Below are positions 8,175-14,816 of a stretch of 20,654 nucleotides of DNA, piece by piece. Under the pieces are notes generated by a model. It did no database searches. It was given only the letters and a program-made list of their open reading frames with translations, and was not told where the DNA came from. The stretch lies in NCBI GenBank assembly GCA_964393895.1, contig CAYMWP010000085.1, forward strand, positions 1 to 20,654, read 5' to 3'. Positions within the stretch are counted from its first letter, which is position 1. Every line of letters starts with the position of its first letter. Origin of the DNA: B4-G1 sp964393895 (GTDB taxonomy: Bacteria; Chloroflexota; Anaerolineae; B4-G1). The translations under genes were made by a program, and so were the position numbers.

Positions 8175-9222
8175 CTTCTAACAATGCCACCATTCTCTCT
8201 GCCGCGTGACCGTCCCCGAAAAGCGGTGGACACTCGACAGGCGACTGAAGATTTCTCACCGCAGCCACTATCTCGTCCCGATCCGCGCCCACCAGCCGGT
8301 TCCAGCCGGTCTGCACAGTCTCCACCCACTCTGTCTCCTCTCGCAAGGTGATGCAAGGCACGCCGAAGAAGTAAGCCTCCTTCTGGACCCCACCCGAATC
8401 GGTGAGGATAGCCCTGGCCTGTCGCTCCAACTGCAACATGTCCAGATATCCCACAGGCTCTACCAGGCGAACGTTGGGCGGCGCTCGCTGTATCTGCGCC
8501 GCAATCGCTTCCCGGACCCTAGGATGGGCAGGAAAAACAACAGGCTCTTCCACAACCTCAAATGCCCCAAAGATAGCTCGCAACCGGCTCGAATCATCGG
8601 TGTTCCGCGGGCGATGGACAGTGACCAGCAAGTACGCCCCTGGCTGCACTTCCAGATCCTCCAGAATCCTAGAGTTCGCAGCGGCCAACGTTCCATTGTG
8701 AAGCACCGCATCGTACATCACGTCACCGACGTTGTGTACGCCGGCGACAATGCCCTCGGCAGCCAGGTTATCCACCGCCGTCTGCGTGGGGCAGAAAAGC
8801 AGATCGGCGACGTGATCGGTCAGCACGCGATTAACCTCCTCCGGCATACGGCGATTGAAGCTGCGCAAGCCGGCCTCGACGTGGGCCACTGGAATGTGGA
8901 GCTTGGCCGCCGCCAAAGCTCCCGCCAGAGTCGAGTTCGTGTCACCGTACACCAGCGCCCAATCAGGCTGCTCCTCCAGCAACGCCCCTTCGATGCCCAT
9001 CAGCATCTCGCCGGTCTGTCGCCCGTGGCTGGCCGAACCTACGCCCAAATTGATGTCCGGCACAGGAATATCCAGCTCATCGAAGAAAACCTGAGACATC
9101 CCATAGTCATAGTGCTGACCGGTGTGCAACAGGACTTCTTTATGCTGGTGCCGCAACTGTTGGCTCACAGGCGCAGCTTTGATGAACTGGGGCCGCGCCC
9201 CGACGACGGAAACGATCTTCAT
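8167..9222 (-). CDS. Non-hydrolysing UDP-N-acetylglucosamine 2-epimerase family (WbpI/WlbD type)
   Basis: The 351-residue GT-B fold epimerase contains the family's active-site residues in order: R10 and K15 in GARPQFIKAAP, D94 in VYGDTNST, E116 in HVEAGLRS, E129 in MPEEVNR and H202 in TVHRPRN. The C-terminal UDP-binding motif is DSGGVQKEAYFFGVPC. Several family members read TVHRAEN at the histidine motif, so PR here is a mild variation. TGQHYDYGMSQVFFDEL and the LGVGSASHG stretch look closer to WbpI/WlbD (epimerises UDP-GlcNAc3NAcA to the ManNAc3NAcA form) than to WecB; that is a judgement from memory, and plain UDP-GlcNAc epimerase is the alternative. Its ATG abuts the upstream stop (TGAATG) behind CCAGGAGAG. 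Confidence 0.92.
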   Translation of the reverse strand: MKIVSVVGARPQFIKAAPVSQQLRHQHKEVLLHTGQHYDYGMSQVFFDELDIPVPDINLGVGSASHGRQTGEMLMGIEGALLEEQPDWALVYGDTNSTLAGALAAAKLHIPVAHVEAGLRSFNRRMPEEVNRVLTDHVADLLFCPTQTAVDNLAAEGIVAGVHNVGDVMYDAVLHNGTLAAANSRILEDLEVQPGAYLLVTVHRPRNTDDSSRLRAIFGAFEVVEEPVVFPAHPRVREAIAAQIQRAPPNVRLVEPVGYLDMLQLERQARAILTDSGGVQKEAYFFGVPCITLREETEWVETVQTGWNRLVGADRDEIVAAVRNLQSPVECPPLFGDGHAAERMVALLEDE

Positions 9223-10254
9223 TCACTCTCCTGGCGACCCAATCTCGACGAATATGACATTGTCAAAGTAGACTTGCCCCACGGATTTATAATTGAGCAG
9301 CCACACCTGACAGCTATCCGCGCCTTCCGGCGCGCCGGTCACGCCGGCATAGTGCCGCCAGTCATCCGCCCTTACTCCTGTTACCGTGTAGCTGTAGGGG
9401 TATCCCCCCTTGATCTTCCCCTTCCAACGCTGCCCCAGACGACCATTTCCCTCTATGCTCCTAATCCAACTGGCCTGCAAGTACAATGCATTTGGATTGA
9501 TTGGCACATACTTGGAGATAAGACTCGTCTTATTGTAAGATTCGGTGTTATCCAGTAAAGCCATGTCGGTGCGTAGTCCAGACCGAGAATCGAGCACCAA
9601 TCTCCTGGTTACCGGATCTGCATCGTAAATATCCTCGGGGAAGCCGGCGGGCGATTCGCCTTCCACCCCCAGCTCAAAGCCGCCGTTCGGTATCAGGGTC
9701 TGCGCATCTTCCAACACCTGCACCCAACGCTCCCCGGCGCGGTACCAGCCGTCCTGCTCAGAGCCGGCGATGGCCGAATCGGGCCCCGCCCAGTAAAGCA
9801 AGAGGTCTACCATCTCGCCACGCACCAACCGCTCCTCGTCAACGTCATAACCCAAAAAGACCCACCCGTTATCGAGTTGCTGACCGGCCGGATACCGCGG
9901 CTCTGCGGCAGCCGCCTGCTCTAACCATTCTGCCCACAATACCGCCGCGGGGGCACGAGTCTCATCTTCTCCTCTCAGCCTGTCCGCCCCCTGGCGACAA
10001 CTTTCATCTTCCACCCCGCCATCTTCTAGCGCCACGCACACCGCTGCCAGACGCTTGAGGCCAGAGAGGTCGTCAGGAGCCAGTTCGTGGTAGCGGTTGT
10101 AGTAATAGGCGGCTTGCTCCAAGTTGCCAGGCTGCGAGCCCACCAGTACGCGAGCGGGTGAGTCAGAGGAAGCGGCGCCAGCGGTGAAGAGAAAGAACAA
10201 GCCACCCCCAGTAAGAATCAGGGCGACCATCACCCAACGAGAACGTCTCGCCAC
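9223..10254 (-). CDS. Membrane-anchored TPR-like protein with C-terminal jelly-roll-like domain
   Basis: I do not recognise a named family. The 343-residue product begins VARRSRWVMVALIL and has one N-terminal hydrophobic helix (residues ~8-26), read as a signal anchor. A short helical, TPR-like stretch follows (AAYYYNRYHELAPDDLSGLK, ~46-65). The C-terminal half starts at LIPNGGFELG, and with DNTESY and VPINPNALYLQASW it resembles carbohydrate-binding jelly-roll domains found after TPRs in Chloroflexota surface proteins. The open frame extends to a TTG at 10296, but the GTG at 10254 has GAGGTG 7 nt upstream and gives a cleaner anchor. The stop is adjacent to the epimerase start. It sits downstream of the MntA/HepT pair, as the other TPR copies sit downstream of their pairs. 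A role at the cell surface or in glycan assembly is inferred. Confidence 0.7.
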   Translation of the reverse strand: MARRSRWVMVALILTGGGLFFLFTAGAASSDSPARVLVGSQPGNLEQAAYYYNRYHELAPDDLSGLKRLAAVCVALEDGGVEDESCRQGADRLRGEDETRAPAAVLWAEWLEQAAAAEPRYPAGQQLDNGWVFLGYDVDEERLVRGEMVDLLLYWAGPDSAIAGSEQDGWYRAGERWVQVLEDAQTLIPNGGFELGVEGESPAGFPEDIYDADPVTRRLVLDSRSGLRTDMALLDNTESYNKTSLISKYVPINPNALYLQASWIRSIEGNGRLGQRWKGKIKGGYPYSYTVTGVRADDWRHYAGVTGAPEGADSCQVWLLNYKSVGQVYFDNVIFVEIGSPGE

Positions 10255-10325
10255 CTCAATACACCTCGTCGCGCGTAACGATGCCAATTGGCGCAATCTC
10301 GTATTTCGGATTTGGCTGATCCAGA

Positions 10326-10709
10326 CTATGTCTCTGATACAAGCGCATCCTGCAACTCTTTGAACGCCTCGTAGAACTTGAGCAGCTTGGAGTAGAGCGC
10401 CTGGGCATATTCCTGACGGTATACGTGAACCGCAGTGTTACGAGCCTTGACAATATCTGCCCAAACCTCTTCGTCTGTGACCCAACCCATCGTAAAGGCC
10501 CGTTGAAATGCCTGGCGCGGGCTGTTCACCTCGTATCCTTGCTCGCGCGCCAGAACCTGGACCAGTTTCCAGGCCACCTCAAAAGTCAGCTCGAAACGGA
10601 GAATGGCCGAATCACGGGTCACGTCATTTTCAGGTTGACCTAACACCTCTCCCCACCTCGACAGGATGTCGTCAAAATCCTTTTCGAGTGCTTTGCTTCT
10701 CATTGTCAC
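10326..10709 (-). CDS. hepT: HepT-like HEPN protein (HI0074 / nucleotidyltransferase substrate-binding family)
   Basis: The 127-residue all-helical protein shows the HI0074-type pattern RFELTFEVAWKL, SPRQAFQRAF and RNTAVHVY (R90, H95, Y97). The last is an exact RX4HXY motif, which in HepT toxins is the RNase active site and carries the tyrosine AMPylated by the MntA partner. The preceding gene is that partner. The GTG at 10709 overlaps the MntA stop (GTGA) and lies 6 nt after GAGGAG, whereas the ATG at 10703 is 12 nt away, so GTG is preferred. The family kills or stalls cells by RNA cleavage unless modified. With intact motifs on both proteins this pair looks functional. Confidence 0.88.
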   Translation of the reverse strand: MTMRSKALEKDFDDILSRWGEVLGQPENDVTRDSAILRFELTFEVAWKLVQVLAREQGYEVNSPRQAFQRAFTMGWVTDEEVWADIVKARNTAVHVYRQEYAQALYSKLLKFYEAFKELQDALVSET

Positions 10710-11035
10710 TCGTCTCTCCTCGTGGATAGATAGATCCTCTCTGCCATAGCTGCGCGTCTAAAATCCAGGCCGGTTTGCTCGAAATCAACCAGATCAATTT
10801 TTCTGATCGTCGGCAGTTCCTGTACCTCCCAATACAAACGCAGAAAGGTTCCCGGGCTGTGTTTCCCGTGCCACTCGACCCCCAGATCCAAGTCTGACGT
10901 CGGGCGTTGGTCGCCCCGGGCAAATGAACCGAAAACAAACAGGTCCACACCCTGGCTCCGGTACTTTTGGGCCAGGGCCCGCAAATCCCGTAAAAGCCGG
11001 GCGGGCAGGGCCAGGGACGGTTCATCGTCATGCAT
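10706..11035 (-). CDS. mntA: Minimal nucleotidyltransferase, MntA-type antitoxin (HI0073-like)
   Basis: The 109-residue protein is a minimal nucleotidyltransferase. GSFARGDQRPTSDLDL gives the GS motif (residues 36-37) and the metal-binding pair D48/D50, and the third carboxylate is D81 in KIDLVDF. Members pair with HepT-type HEPN toxins and neutralise them by transferring AMP to the HepT tyrosine. The start is ATG at 11035, with a rather distant GGAG (13 nt). The stop overlaps the hepT start by 4 nt, the normal order for this pair. A 47-bp gap separates it from the full-length TPR gene upstream, with no terminator-like hairpin seen, so readthrough from the polysaccharide operon is possible. 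Confidence 0.88.
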   Translation of the reverse strand: MHDDEPSLALPARLLRDLRALAQKYRSQGVDLFVFGSFARGDQRPTSDLDLGVEWHGKHSPGTFLRLYWEVQELPTIRKIDLVDFEQTGLDFRRAAMAERIYLSTRRDE

Positions 11036-11082
11036 AACAGGACGCAGTTCTCCGTGCAGAAATCATAGCGCGGCCAAGCAGT

Positions 11083-12102
11083 TTAGCGCGAATGGACGAG
11101 TTCTGCACCCGCCAACTCCTCGTAGACCATCCCTAGCCGCAAATGTGCCAGCGCATACTCCTCGTCCGACTCTAACACCTGCCGGTACGCAGACTCCGCC
11201 CTCTCCAGGTCGCCTCGCCGGCGGTAGAGCTCGGCCAGGTAGAACAAGATGTCCGCGTCTCGTGGTCGTCGTTCCAACAACGTTCCCAGGATACGCTCCG
11301 TCGTCTCGCCAGGCGCGCCCCCGTCCAGTTGCCACATCTGGTAAGAGATCACATTGATCAGCTTGTCTCGTCCCCATACGCCGTCGTCCACCAGCCCCAC
11401 TATCGCCCGCTCTTGATATCCCGCCATGCGCGAATCCGGCGAGACGGCCACGCCGTTAAAATCAGGGTACCTCAACTGCTCCTCGTACTCGGCGGCGCGC
11501 TCCTCGTCCCCCATAGCGCGGTGTATCTGGGCCAGCCTGTAGAGCGCGTAGAGGTTGCCGGCGTCCACACTCTCCGCTTTGCGCCACAGCCCGATAGCCA
11601 CGTCGCCGCCGCCCGCTTGCGCGTGGGCGTCGGCCAGCTTGAGGTAATTGACCGCCAGGGGCACGGCCCGCGAGCCGACGCCGCCGGTCTCGTAAGCCTC
11701 GATCGCGGCCTCGGCCTGCCCCAGTGAATCGTATACGTCCCCCAATTCAAGGTACAGGAGTGGATTGTCCGGCCGCACCTGCAATGCCTGTTGAAGCACC
11801 TCTAACGCGATCCCAGGGTGTCCCTGAGTAAGGTGAACGCGGACGAGCAATCGCATAGCCTGAACGTTGCGCGGGTCCCAACGGAGCGCTTGGTGCAGGT
11901 GCGCTACCCCAGCCTCGAGCCTCTCGGCATCAACGATCTGCTCCGGGGCCAGCCAGTCCGGGAAGACCGGCACGAGCGCCCTGTCCAGCGCCCGCCCTCC
12001 CGCCTCCAGGTGGTAAGAGGAGAGCGCATAAGGCCCCAGCCACGCGCTCAACGCTAAAACCAGCGCCACAACGAGTATTCTGTACCAGTAAAGGCCCTTC
12101 AC
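11083..12102 (-). CDS. N-terminally membrane-anchored tetratricopeptide repeat protein (full-length copy)
   Basis: The 339-residue product starts VKGLYWYRILVVALVLALSA, giving one transmembrane anchor at residues ~7-26. Several TPR units follow, with W/L/A spacing visible in HLHQALRWDPRNVQAMRLL, ALEVLQQALQVRPDNPLLYL, LYALYRLAQIHRAMGDEERA and ILFYLAELYRRRGDLERAES. The open frame reaches 12159, but the upstream part overlaps the HEPN gene. The GTG at 12102 sits 10 bp past the HEPN stop with GAAGAGAT upstream, and the equivalent GTG is used in the truncated copy at 13609. TPR membrane proteins in EPS loci often organise assembly complexes; the specific job is unknown. Two further broken copies of its 5' part lie at 13256-13609 and 14631-14768. 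Confidence 0.8.
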   Translation of the reverse strand: MKGLYWYRILVVALVLALSAWLGPYALSSYHLEAGGRALDRALVPVFPDWLAPEQIVDAERLEAGVAHLHQALRWDPRNVQAMRLLVRVHLTQGHPGIALEVLQQALQVRPDNPLLYLELGDVYDSLGQAEAAIEAYETGGVGSRAVPLAVNYLKLADAHAQAGGGDVAIGLWRKAESVDAGNLYALYRLAQIHRAMGDEERAAEYEEQLRYPDFNGVAVSPDSRMAGYQERAIVGLVDDGVWGRDKLINVISYQMWQLDGGAPGETTERILGTLLERRPRDADILFYLAELYRRRGDLERAESAYRQVLESDEEYALAHLRLGMVYEELAGAELVHSR

Positions 12103-12112
12103 AGTTATCTCT

Positions 12113-12607
12113 TCAATCCTCTGCGTCGGCACGGGCCAGATGTTCCAGAAAGTCGGCAAAGGCCAAAAGTTCTGCGCGCAACTTGGACCACAACACCGGA
12201 AGCCCCGACAACAAGCCGGCCATCTTCTCGGGAGCCAGATTCACCGTGTACACATTGCGTACCAGGTGCCTGAATCGCCGCAGTTCATCCAGGGCCTCAG
12301 CGCTATCCTCGCCGATGACGGCGGGTCTTACACCTGGCAAATCACGAGCCATTTGTTTCAGCAGCTCACGGTGCCAAGTGACACCGCCGGGCAATCTGCC
12401 ATCTACGTGTCTGGCGATCAGTTCAAACAGACGCTCCACCCCGGAATAGACCCCGTGAAGGTTCAACGCCACGGAATCCACATAGGCCTGCTCCCCCGGC
12501 ATCCTCCGAACCCGCGACCAAGCATCCAGTGCCCGTGCCACTATTTGCTCCAGGGTTTCTAATTCGTCACGAATCCGCTCGACGACTTGGTCATAGACTG
12601 TACTCAC
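12113..12607 (-). CDS. HepT-like HEPN protein, copy A
   Basis: This 164-residue helical protein is encoded directly after a nucleotidyltransferase, with a 4-nt GTGA overlap. The signature region is LRRFRHLVRNVYTVNL. Aligned with the HepT motif RX4HXY it reads R113, X4, N118, X, Y120, so the usual catalytic histidine position holds asparagine while the arginine and the AMP-accepting tyrosine position are kept. The frameshifted copy B at 14817-15307 has the same arrangement, so Asn is a property of this subfamily in this genome and not a random mutation. It may therefore be a weak or altered RNase, or use another residue. The conserved N-terminal motif DSVALNLHGVYSGVERLFELIA is shared with copy B. 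The TPR gene begins 10 bp downstream. Confidence 0.82.
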   Translation of the reverse strand: MSTVYDQVVERIRDELETLEQIVARALDAWSRVRRMPGEQAYVDSVALNLHGVYSGVERLFELIARHVDGRLPGGVTWHRELLKQMARDLPGVRPAVIGEDSAEALDELRRFRHLVRNVYTVNLAPEKMAGLLSGLPVLWSKLRAELLAFADFLEHLARADAED

Positions 12608-12990
12608 AGTTCCACTCCATAGCGTCGAATCGCCCGCGCTAGAGCACCGTCAGCCGCTTCAATCTCGACCAAATCAACGGGACGGTCAGCGATCATCTCC
12701 TCAACCAGTCGCCAGGCTCGCCAGTAGTCTTTTGCATCCAGGCCCTCAACTGCCAGGTCAACGTCGGAATCCGATACGAACCAGGCCTCGTGAGCCAGCG
12801 AGCCAAAGAGCACGACGCGCCGGACGGCAAAGCGGGCCTTCAACGCAGCCACTGCATCACGGACGCGCCGCAGCAGCCGCTCGCGCTCGCACCGCTCGGC
12901 CTCCGTCAATGTGGGGCGAGACCGTCGTCGGCCAGGTAGCCCAATATACCGTTTCCACTCATCTCGGCTCAACTCTAGAGCTGTGGGCAT
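12604..12990 (-). CDS. Nucleotidyltransferase-domain protein, copy A (antitoxin-like)
   Basis: The 128-residue protein carries LFGSLAHEAWFVSDSDVDLAV, that is GS (63-64), D76 and D78, with a third aspartate D106 in RPVDLVEIE. These are the three carboxylates of the Pol-beta-type minimal nucleotidyltransferase fold. Unlike HI0073-type MntA it has a ~50-residue charged N-terminal extension with a DEWKRYIG segment, shared in outline with copy B at 15304-15675. It is probably the antitoxin of the downstream HEPN protein. The ATG at 12990 follows a purine-rich GAGGAAGGG. The repeat-rich gap upstream (12991-13255) may hold its promoter, though none is clear. Confidence 0.83.
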   Translation of the reverse strand: MPTALELSRDEWKRYIGLPGRRRSRPTLTEAERCERERLLRRVRDAVAALKARFAVRRVVLFGSLAHEAWFVSDSDVDLAVEGLDAKDYWRAWRLVEEMIADRPVDLVEIEAADGALARAIRRYGVEL

Positions 12991-13014
12991 CCCTTCCTCT
13001 CACATCGCATATAC

Positions 13015-13177
13015 TTTAGTTTCCGCTAAGAATACGTGACAAATGGCCTCATCTGTGGTATTTTAGTTTCCGCTAACTTGCACTGACCACCACAGGTAGC
13101 GGTTTTGCAAGACAGTCTACCCCCAGATATGGCGGTGTCGAAGCGCAAAAAGGGCCAAAAACCAAAGTTAGCGGAAA
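13015..13177. repeat. Short direct and inverted repeat cluster (TTTCCGCTAA family)
   Basis: A 15-bp direct repeat, TTTAGTTTCCGCTAA, occurs at 13015-13029 and 13062-13076. A 13-bp perfect inverted repeat, TTTCCGCTAACTT (13067-13079) and AAGTTAGCGGAAA (13165-13177), encloses 85 bp. The arrangement looks like terminal inverted repeats of a tiny non-coding element with an extra copy of one end. The frame open through it on the minus strand (13026-13211) has no codon structure I trust. It lies between the truncated TPR gene and the nucleotidyltransferase copy A, that is at a module boundary. Confidence 0.55.
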
Positions 13178-13188
13178 GTAGAGTCAAA

Positions 13189-13332
13189 TGACTTCCCTGA
13201 AAAAAGGTCATCTAACCACAGAGACAGAGGACACGGAGAAAATCTGATGTTTGGTTTAAAAAGATCTCACTTTGCACGTCAAAAAGCCAAATCTTTCAAG
13301 GTCAAGCTTAAAATCTCTGTGTCTCCGTTGCG
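13189..13332. repeat. Interspersed repeat of the ACCACAGAGACA type, interrupting a TPR gene
   Basis: On the plus strand the segment begins TGACTTCCCTGAAAAAAGG, continues TCATCTAACCACAGAGACAG and GGACACGGAGAAAATC, and ends near 13308-13332 with the partly inverted TTAAAATCTCTGTGTCTCCG. A near-identical copy lies inverted at 19141-19190, and its first ~18 bp also occur at 18838 and 19089. The TPR gene copy on the minus strand runs into this repeat at about 13335 and loses homology to the full-length gene there, so the repeat marks the break. Confidence 0.65.
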
Positions 13333-13609
13333 TGACGTAACCCCGCGCCAGCAGTCTCATCGCCTGCACGTTGCGCGGGTTCCAGCGGACCGCCTGGCGC
13401 AGGTGCGCCGCTCCGGCTTCGAGCCTCTCCGCGTCCACGATCTGCTCCGGGGCCAACCAGTCCAGGGAAACCGGTTCCAATGCCGCGTCCAGCGCCCGCC
13501 CTTCCGCCTCCAGGTGGTAGGAGGAAAGCGCACAAGGCCCCAGCCACGCGCTCAACACCAAAACCAGCGCCAGCGCGACGAGTATCCTGCACCAATGCCA
13601 ATTCCTCAC
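13256..13609 (-). pseudogene. Truncated TPR membrane-protein gene (second copy)
   Basis: The first ~85 residues match the 5' part of the full-length TPR gene at 11083-12102 almost word for word. Shared segments are the transmembrane anchor ending SAWLGPCALSSYHLEA, then LAPEQIVDAERLEAG and NPRNVQAMRLLARG. After GYVTQ homology stops and the frame reads through an interspersed repeat (RRHRDFKLDLERFGFLTCKV) to a stop, giving 117 residues with only the anchor and one TPR. The GTG start at 13609 is behind a strong AGGAGG 7 nt upstream, so a short anchored peptide could still be made. It lies 56 bp after the AbiEii-like gene, parallel to the position of the full-length copy behind its HEPN gene. Confidence 0.8.
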
Positions 13610-13620
13610 AGCCGTCCCTC

Positions 13621-13652
13621 CTGTGGGTCGGATAGGCAAACCCGATCCACAG
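13621..13652. other. Hairpin between AbiEii-like gene and truncated TPR gene
   Basis: CTGTGGGTCGG (13621-13631) pairs with CCGATCCACAG (13642-13652) as an 11-bp stem with one wobble pair and a 10-nt loop. It sits between the AbiEii-like stop and the Shine-Dalgarno sequence of the truncated TPR gene. There is no T-run after it on the minus strand, so a classical terminator is unlikely. It may attenuate translation of the TPR fragment. Confidence 0.35.
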
Positions 13653-13665
13653 ATTCCAGGTTGCC

Positions 13666-14328
13666 CTACTGTACCAATATCAGCGCCTCCCCCAACACCT
13701 GCAGATCGGCCACGAATTGTTCCACCGGCGGCGCGTCTACCCAGCGTATCTGTTCCCAATCGGCGCGGGTTGCGGAAAGCAAAACGCGAGCCAGATCAAC
13801 CGGAAAGATACCGGCGGCCTTGCCTCGCGCCCCCACGAGAGCATCCGCGAGCGACAGGTTCATCGAGCAGCAAAACCCCCAAATGTCCGCCAGGTCTTTG
13901 GGTTCTTCTCGATCTATTAACGCTGTAACCTTATTGGCGAGAATGTTCTCCGCGCTGTCCAAACGCCCCAGTATCGGATGCTGACGGATTTTCCCCACGC
14001 GCGCCGGCACATCGTTGATCAGCTCGATCTTCAGCACAATCTCACCCTCGAACAGCGTCAAGCGCACAAAGCGCTCCTCCTGCAACGAGACCTCGCTGCG
14101 CCACCGAGATTGTTGCGCGAGTTCGTGAATCACCCGCCCTGCCCAAAGGCCGAAACGTTCGTCGTCGTCCACGAATAAATCCAGATCGTCCGAAAAACGA
14201 TGATTGAGGTAACCGCGGGAGGCTGCCGTCCCACCACTGAGATAGAAGCCTGTCTCAACCTCGTTCAGCACTTGCAAGACCTGGTCCTGAAAGGGATAAA
14301 GGGTCTCAAAATAGAACGCTTTGTCCAT
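13666..14328 (-). CDS. AbiEii/AbiGii-family nucleotidyltransferase toxin
   Basis: The 220-residue protein has the AbiEii nucleotidyltransferase signature FYLSGGTAAS (G32-G33) followed by NHRFSDDLDLFV (D48, D50). Downstream is the family's KVTALIDREEPKDLADIW motif, the usual Lys and KD-x2-D pattern of this clan. AbiEii toxins are thought to transfer nucleotides (in MenA-type relatives, to tRNA 3' ends) and block growth or phage propagation. The length fits the shorter AbiEii members. The ATG at 14328 is 9 bp after the stop of a small gene that is the likely antitoxin. All key residues are present, so it looks intact. Confidence 0.85.
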   Translation of the reverse strand: MDKAFYFETLYPFQDQVLQVLNEVETGFYLSGGTAASRGYLNHRFSDDLDLFVDDDERFGLWAGRVIHELAQQSRWRSEVSLQEERFVRLTLFEGEIVLKIELINDVPARVGKIRQHPILGRLDSAENILANKVTALIDREEPKDLADIWGFCCSMNLSLADALVGARGKAAGIFPVDLARVLLSATRADWEQIRWVDAPPVEQFVADLQVLGEALILVQ

Positions 14329-14337
14329 CGAGCAGCC

Positions 14338-14619
14338 TCATAACAACTCTGGGTGATGCAAGGGCAGCCAGGATACCAAAAAGTCAAAACCCCGCTTGCG
14401 GCTCTGAGAACGAATACGCCGCCGCCATCCAGGCCACCCATCCACCAACGCGCGGTGCCCCAGCAAGCGCACGACATCGGAATAAGGCGCATACTCCAAC
14501 AACCGCACGGCGGCCCAATCCCGATCGAGCCTGCCCAACGTCACCTCTCCCGCCAGGATGGCGCGGAACTGGGCCTCGTCCATGTCGTAATCCCATACGT
14601 AAGGCAAACGTGAGGTCAT
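14338..14619 (-). CDS. Small probable antitoxin of the AbiEii-like toxin
   Basis: The 93-residue product (MTSRLPYVWDYDMDEAQFRA...) is acidic at its N-terminus and has Trp/Arg-rich helices (DRDWAAVRLLEYAPYSDVV, GWPGWRRRIRSQSRKRG). It lacks the winged-helix length of classical AbiEi but has the size and position of the short antitoxin-like partners encoded just before AbiEii-family toxins. The frame is open to 14661. The ATG at 14619 has GAGG 9 nt upstream, while the ATG at 14628 directly touches GAGG, so 14619 is preferred. I do not recognise a named domain; the antitoxin role is inferred from synteny. Confidence 0.65.
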   Translation of the reverse strand: MTSRLPYVWDYDMDEAQFRAILAGEVTLGRLDRDWAAVRLLEYAPYSDVVRLLGHRALVDGWPGWRRRIRSQSRKRGFDFLVSWLPLHHPELL

Positions 14620-14630
14620 TGTGCCCATCC

Positions 14631-14768
14631 TCAATGGTTGGCAACGGCCCTCAACCGCCACACCCGGTACTCGGCCCGCCCCCGCGCGAGATAAACGAGC
14701 GCCAGCAGCCGCATCGCCTGCACGTTGCGCGGATCCCAGCGGATCGCCTGGTGCAGGTGCACAGCTAC
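14631..14768 (-). pseudogene. Fragment of the TPR membrane-protein gene (third copy)
   Basis: The minus-strand frame reads VAVHLHQAIRWDPRNVQAMR then LLALVYLARGRAEYRVW and a stop at 14631. It matches the first TPR of the full-length protein (VAHLHQALRWDPRNVQAMRLL), but the transmembrane anchor and the rest of the TPRs are missing and no convincing start is seen. It follows the HEPN copy B gene by ~50 bp and is in the same frame as that gene's end. It is too short for a useful product and is best read as a recombination remnant. Confidence 0.75.
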
Positions 14769-14816
14769 GGCGGGCAAGGTCGGCGAGAATGTAGTGCTAC
14801 TCTCCTCAGCCGTTTT

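Noticed and set aside
10256..10312. Minus-strand frame ending in KYEIAPIGIVTRDEVY that looks protein-like
   Set aside because: It is only ~19 plausible codons, the upstream part of the frame is antisense-like noise inside hepT, and no start is present. It could be a remnant of another gene but cannot be supported.
9223..12102. Full TPR protein and TPR/jelly-roll protein considered as one gene split by MntA/HepT insertion
   Set aside because: Each has its own membrane anchor, start codon and Shine-Dalgarno sequence, and the anchors are not similar, so two separate genes are simpler. A past fusion cannot be excluded.
13026..13211. 61-codon minus-strand frame between the truncated TPR gene and nucleotidyltransferase copy A
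   Set aside because: It lies across the inverted and direct repeats and has no ribosome-binding site or recognisable domain; the frame is a by-product of the repeat.
13621..13652. Hairpin considered as an intrinsic terminator
   Set aside because: No T-rich tract follows on the transcribed strand and a strong Shine-Dalgarno sequence comes right after it.
13666..14328. AbiEii-like protein considered as a house-keeping nucleotidyltransferase
   Set aside because: The SGGTA...DDLDLF signature, the KVTAL...KDLAD motif and the small upstream partner fit the AbiEii toxin clan better.
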